DNA of 11,323 nucleotides. Source: Phoronis ovalis (lineage: Eukaryota; Phoronida; Phoronidae). Made by a program: the position numbers and the translations under genes. Each line of letters starts with the position of its first letter. Position 1 is the first letter of the stretch. The notes under the pieces are model-generated. The model did not search any database and was not told the origin of the DNA. It was given only the letters and a program-made list of their open reading frames with translations. Of this stretch, positions 8,584 to 11,323 are shown in pieces. The stretch spans positions 1 to 11,323 of the forward strand of contig JAOXYB010054367.1 in the NCBI GenBank assembly GCA_028565635.1, read 5' to 3'.

Positions 8584-9230
8584 CTGTCAATAAACGTCAT
8601 GCATAATGTACACACAATAGAAAATCTAGTACATGAGAGTAGACTAACAGTCTGTTTGTACCAAAAAACATCTCTGCTGATAAATTGAAAGTCAAAAATA
8701 CTGATAATTACATACAAAACAGACAATGCTAACAACTGGCAAGTGTTTATAATAATTCGAAATAAATAAAGCAACTGGAATGCTTAGTACAAGATTCTTG
8801 GCATGTCAAAAATTTCACGTATGTCACGTAAAGTTCTATCAAAGTTACAGACAACTTCCACAGAGATTGGCGATATCCGTTTTGTCACACCCTGAACAAA
8901 CATTGGCCCGATTCCGAAATGGGCTCAAACAGGAATTTCGCTACGGGGCATCCCATTCCTGAACAGAACAGATGTGAGATATGTTCTCACGAGATTTTGA
9001 TGTCATTCTAGTTATTCTGCTATCTAGCATCTAACAGAGAAGACAACAATGGAAGATGCAGGTAGAAGAAAGTTTAAATATTGTTTAATTCATTGCATAA
9101 ACAATCCATAGGCAAAAAGTGTAAATAAAGACAAATTCAATAAAATAGTGGAGCCTTCATCTCCAAAGTTGAGTTTTGAAAGTTTCTGCTTCTGGAATGA
9201 TGTCACACTACAAGCATAATTGTTTTAAAA
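8584..9230 (-). other. DDI2 intron sequence with two hairpin-forming segments
   Basis: Mostly AT-rich. A richer G+C block lies at about 8810-8990, with an imperfect inverted repeat (8907-8947) and a perfect 6-bp stem hairpin (8974-8990). A 60-codon frame (8780-8962, + strand) has no recognisable domain. No further DDI exon was found on the - strand. Confidence 0.45.
8907..8990. repeat. Paired inverted repeats in the DDI2 intron
   Basis: First: CCCG-attc-CGAAAT (8907-8920) faces ATTTCG-cta-CGGG (8935-8947), a 10-pair stem with a 4/3 internal loop and a 14-base loop. Second: GTGAGA (8974-8979) faces TCTCAC (8985-8990) with a 5-base loop. They may mark the end of an unrecognised mobile element. 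Confidence 0.5.
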
Positions 9231-9648
9231 ATTCCAGATAAGATGAATACTGCTTACCATGAAACGAGAAGAAGTATGGCTTATGAAATGGTGATTGGAC
9301 AAAAGCCAAGAAACACCCTCTTCTCAGGCATAGCAGCTGGTGTTTAAAATTAAAAAGATCTCCCGGCTAATTCATTTGAGGTAAGCCAATCTGGTGCTAA
9401 GATTCTAATGACATTTAAATGGAATTTATTAACACGTTATCAGTTATATAAACTATGCTACAGTGATGTTATTACTGATGATTCTGTCGTATAATAAAAC
9501 ATGTCGTTTATATTTCTATTTTGTACCTGAATTCCAAAGCATGCTACTATAATTAGATTGGCTTTGTGAAAAATGTGTAAATTTAATAACATTTATATTT
9601 GGTCAGCTTATTTTGCCGTTTCAATTTGTTCAAGTAGACAACCCAACC

Positions 9649-9927
9649 GTGGCCTAGGCACAACTTGTTGCACAAGAAATTGAGATGCCAACAGTGGCAC
9701 TACAAATGGCACAAAAATTCAAGATGCCAACAGTGGCACAGCCAATGGAGCAAGAAGTCGATATGTCACTGACAATCTCACAAGAAATCAAAAAGCCAAC
9801 AGTGGCACAGCCAATGGCGCAAGAAGTCGATATGTCACTGACAATCTCACAAGAAATCAAGAAGCCAACAGTGGCACAGCCAATGGAGCAAGAAGTTGAC
9901 TTACCACTTCCGGTAGTGCAAGAAGTT
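9649..9927 (+). repeat. In-frame nested tandem repeat: 69-bp (23-residue) and 39-bp (13-residue) units
   Basis: Two 69-bp units (9751-9819 and 9820-9888) differ at very few bases, and a third starts at 9889 and decays after GAAGTTGAC. Each encodes QEVDMSLTIS followed by QEIKKPTVAQPMA. Upstream, shorter units of 13 residues (QEIEMPTVALQMA, QKFKMPTVAQPME) lack the ten-residue insert. The period is a multiple of three and the units stay in frame, so expansion happened when the frame was coding, or recently by chance. Confidence 0.85.
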
Positions 9928-10296
9928 GAGGTGCCAGTGGTTAAGCCAACAACAGTTCCAGAGACACAGAGGAAGCGACATCTGTCAGTAAGTGAGGAGG
10001 CTAGACAGGCCACAAAAAAGAGTTGTGACATAAGTTTCTTAATACCTGGAAAAACACAATCTTGCAATATCAGAATTTATTGCAAGAGATTATTTGACAG
10101 TAAATGTACCAAAAAAGACCAAGCAAAAACTGATATACAATAAGGAACCTAGAGTGATTGCCAAAAAAAAATGCAAGTCTCTACAGAGTTAAGTCAAAGT
10201 ATGGAGTCTTCTACCAAACAGGAGAATTTCAAAAGTTTCAATGGATGTTAGATGGGATGGAAGACATTTCCACGAAAAGACCTAGGGCATATTGTA

Positions 10297-10436
10297 AGGG
10301 AAATATCGAGAAACATTACTTGCAATGGCAGTGGAAAGTGTAAATGTCGAATTGGTCGTGTAGATGGGATTATCCATGCAGGCATGCTGTGGACAAATGT
10401 AGGCCAATTGTCATGGTGGTCAACTCTGTACTAACC
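10297..10436 (+). pseudogene. Broken CXC-like Cys-rich terminus of the transposase remnant
   Basis: Frame of 10252: ISRNITCNGSGKCKCRIGR. Then another frame gives PCRHAVDKCRP (about 10374-10405), and a third gives NCHGGQLCTNHK (10406-10441). Spacing of C, KCKC, C, KC, CHGG and CTN resembles zinc-binding CXC/tesmin-like tails found on integrase-derived proteins. At least two single-base-type frame changes separate the pieces, so no intact domain is made. Confidence 0.5.
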
Positions 10437-10440
10437 ACAA

Positions 10441-11323
10441 GTTAATGCCTTACTAATACTTTTACCAACAGATGAATATCTCTGCCAAAAAAAAAAAAAT
10501 TGTTTAGTAACTGCTTCAAGCTTGCTGAAAAACCTGATTGCTGCCTATGTATTTGAAATAGTGAAATTTCAAAAAATGATGCGCTGCATCAAACTAAACA
10601 GGCTTCTTTGGCTGCTTCCAATCTCCAACAATTATGAATTCTTGTCACTCAATTTGAGTCTTTTGCCCCAAAATCATGCGAAGACCAACACTGCCAATGT
10701 TCAACTTAAAAAATAGGATACTAGTTAAAAATTGCTGCAATCATTTGTTCAGTCATTTCGCAGTTTCACTATTGCCCCCAGAAATATTACTAAAGCATTT
10801 TGCCAAACTAGGAATTTTCGGGAAAGTTAGAATGTAGTTACATGTTTTTCACTATAATATTGTCTCGTTGTTTATTATAAAGTGCCAATACTATTAAACA
10901 TAATGAATGTTTATAGGCATTGTGGTTTTCAACAGAGTTATACATTTTTACACTTCTGTACCAAAGGCAATTTAATTATATATTGAAGATAATAAATAAA
11001 GTTTTACCTTCAGAAGCGCAAAATCATGTTGAATTCGTAAACAAAATGGTAATGTGAGAGTTGCTACACCATACTGTTTTACATGTTAACAGGAATAGTT
11101 CAAATACTCATATGTTAGTAGCTAAACAGGATTACGCTGGCATCAAGATAGATGGACCGGGCCACTGTAGTTTTTACACTGCTGCATCAATTCTGTTTTT
11201 AGGTAAAGAAGAGTACTCTAATTTTCTATAATTGGAGTATACTTTCTTAACAAGACATTTGTCATGTCTAATGCCCATCCAATGTGTAGGATATTTTTTT
11301 AACATTATTGTTTTTTTACATTA
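10441..11323. other. Distal DDI2 intron sequence; no gene supported
   Basis: AT-rich sequence with a 13-A run at 10487-10499 shortly after the transposase remnant, a 64-codon + strand frame (10522-10716) without a domain, and an AATAAATAAA cluster near 10990. I looked for DDI2 exons on the - strand (the protease D-[ST]-G-A motif, or the segment preceding the CCIDL exon) and found none. A single ATGCCCATC at 11271-11279 matches the end of the intronic element at 754. Confidence 0.45.

Larger units (their letters stand above)
9230..10440 (+). pseudogene. Decayed integrase-type transposase remnant (Ginger / KRBA2-like), many frameshifts
   Basis: Segments in order: (a) 9237-9340, integrase C-terminal motif MNTAYHETRRS...YEMVIGQKPRNTLF, like the (N)xxxHxxTxxxPYExVFGxKPR signature of retroviral-type integrases; (b) 9607-10050, repeat-rich frame with an in-frame TAG at 9655-9657 and then a basic RKRH...EEARQATKK; (c) about 10058-10150 in a second frame, YLTVNVPKKTKQKL; (d) about 10176-10240 in a third frame, LYRVKSKYGVFYQTGEFQKF; (e) 10303-10436, Cys-rich pieces CNGSGKCKC, CRHAVDKC and CHGGQLCTN in three frames. 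Known: Ginger-type DNA transposons and the related KRBA2-like genes place a small tail with a ...YR(I/V)xxKxGV... pattern and a CXC-like Cys-rich end after the integrase. The D,D,E core and zinc-finger part are not recognisable upstream. Family assignment is by motif order from memory; the pseudogene status is clear. Confidence 0.6.

Noticed and set aside
8911-8924. Shared string GCCCATTTCGG (reverse strand) with the intronic element's CCCATTTCGGGAAAGACG motif
   Set aside because: Matches of 10-11 bases between two places in an 11-kb window are expected by chance, and similarity does not extend on either side.
9053-9067. Possible tiny first exon ATGGAAGATGCAG followed by GTAGAA
   Set aside because: Good start context, but its exit phase does not match the apparent acceptor before 9607, and nothing else supports it.
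9654-10067. 137-codon - strand frame with repeated STSC(A/S)IGCATVG units
   Set aside because: It is the antisense of the in-frame tandem repeat; openness comes from repetition of a stop-free unit, and the + strand frame has the recognisable flanking segments.

Overview
The window looks like nuclear DNA from an invertebrate animal, most likely a bivalve mollusc. It is AT-rich, its coding sequence lies in short exons bounded by clear GT...AG introns, and it carries a repeat element with an architecture I associate with bivalve genomes. No bacterial gene layout, RNA gene or CRISPR array is visible. The phylum is an inference from protein flavour and repeat type; no species can be named.

Layout. 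(1) Positions 336-4399, + strand: the last four coding exons of a small single-pass membrane protein of the cysteine-and-tyrosine-rich / Shisa-like type (CYYR1-like). The 5' exon(s) with the start codon and signal peptide lie before the window. Its largest intron (472-3328) contains a non-autonomous mobile element (about 754-1850) with terminal inverted repeats, end hairpins and a compound internal tandem repeat. (2) Positions 4400 to about 5320: the probable 3' UTR of that gene. About 5320-7600: intergenic sequence with no gene that I can support. (3) Positions 7827-8583, - strand: the last two coding exons of DDI2 (DNA-damage-inducible 1 homolog; the fly orthologue is rngo), giving the end of the retropepsin-like domain, a UIM and a C-terminal UBA. 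Its protease and ubiquitin-like exons lie beyond the right edge. (4) Positions about 9230-10440, + strand, inside the DDI2 intron: a decayed integrase-type DNA transposon (Ginger / KRBA2-like). It has an integrase C-terminal fragment, an in-frame 69-bp tandem repeat, a small beta-rich-like tail and a broken Cys-rich CXC-like end.

The two host genes converge tail to tail across roughly 3.4 kb. They share no evident pathway, although both have ubiquitin-system links: DDI2 is a ubiquitin-directed protease and shuttle, and the CYYR1-like tail carries a PPxY motif of the kind bound by Nedd4-family E3 WW domains. That parallel is probably chance.

The most interesting material is the repeat content: the compound-repeat element in the first intron, and the transposase remnant with nested 13/23-residue repeats in the second gene's intron.
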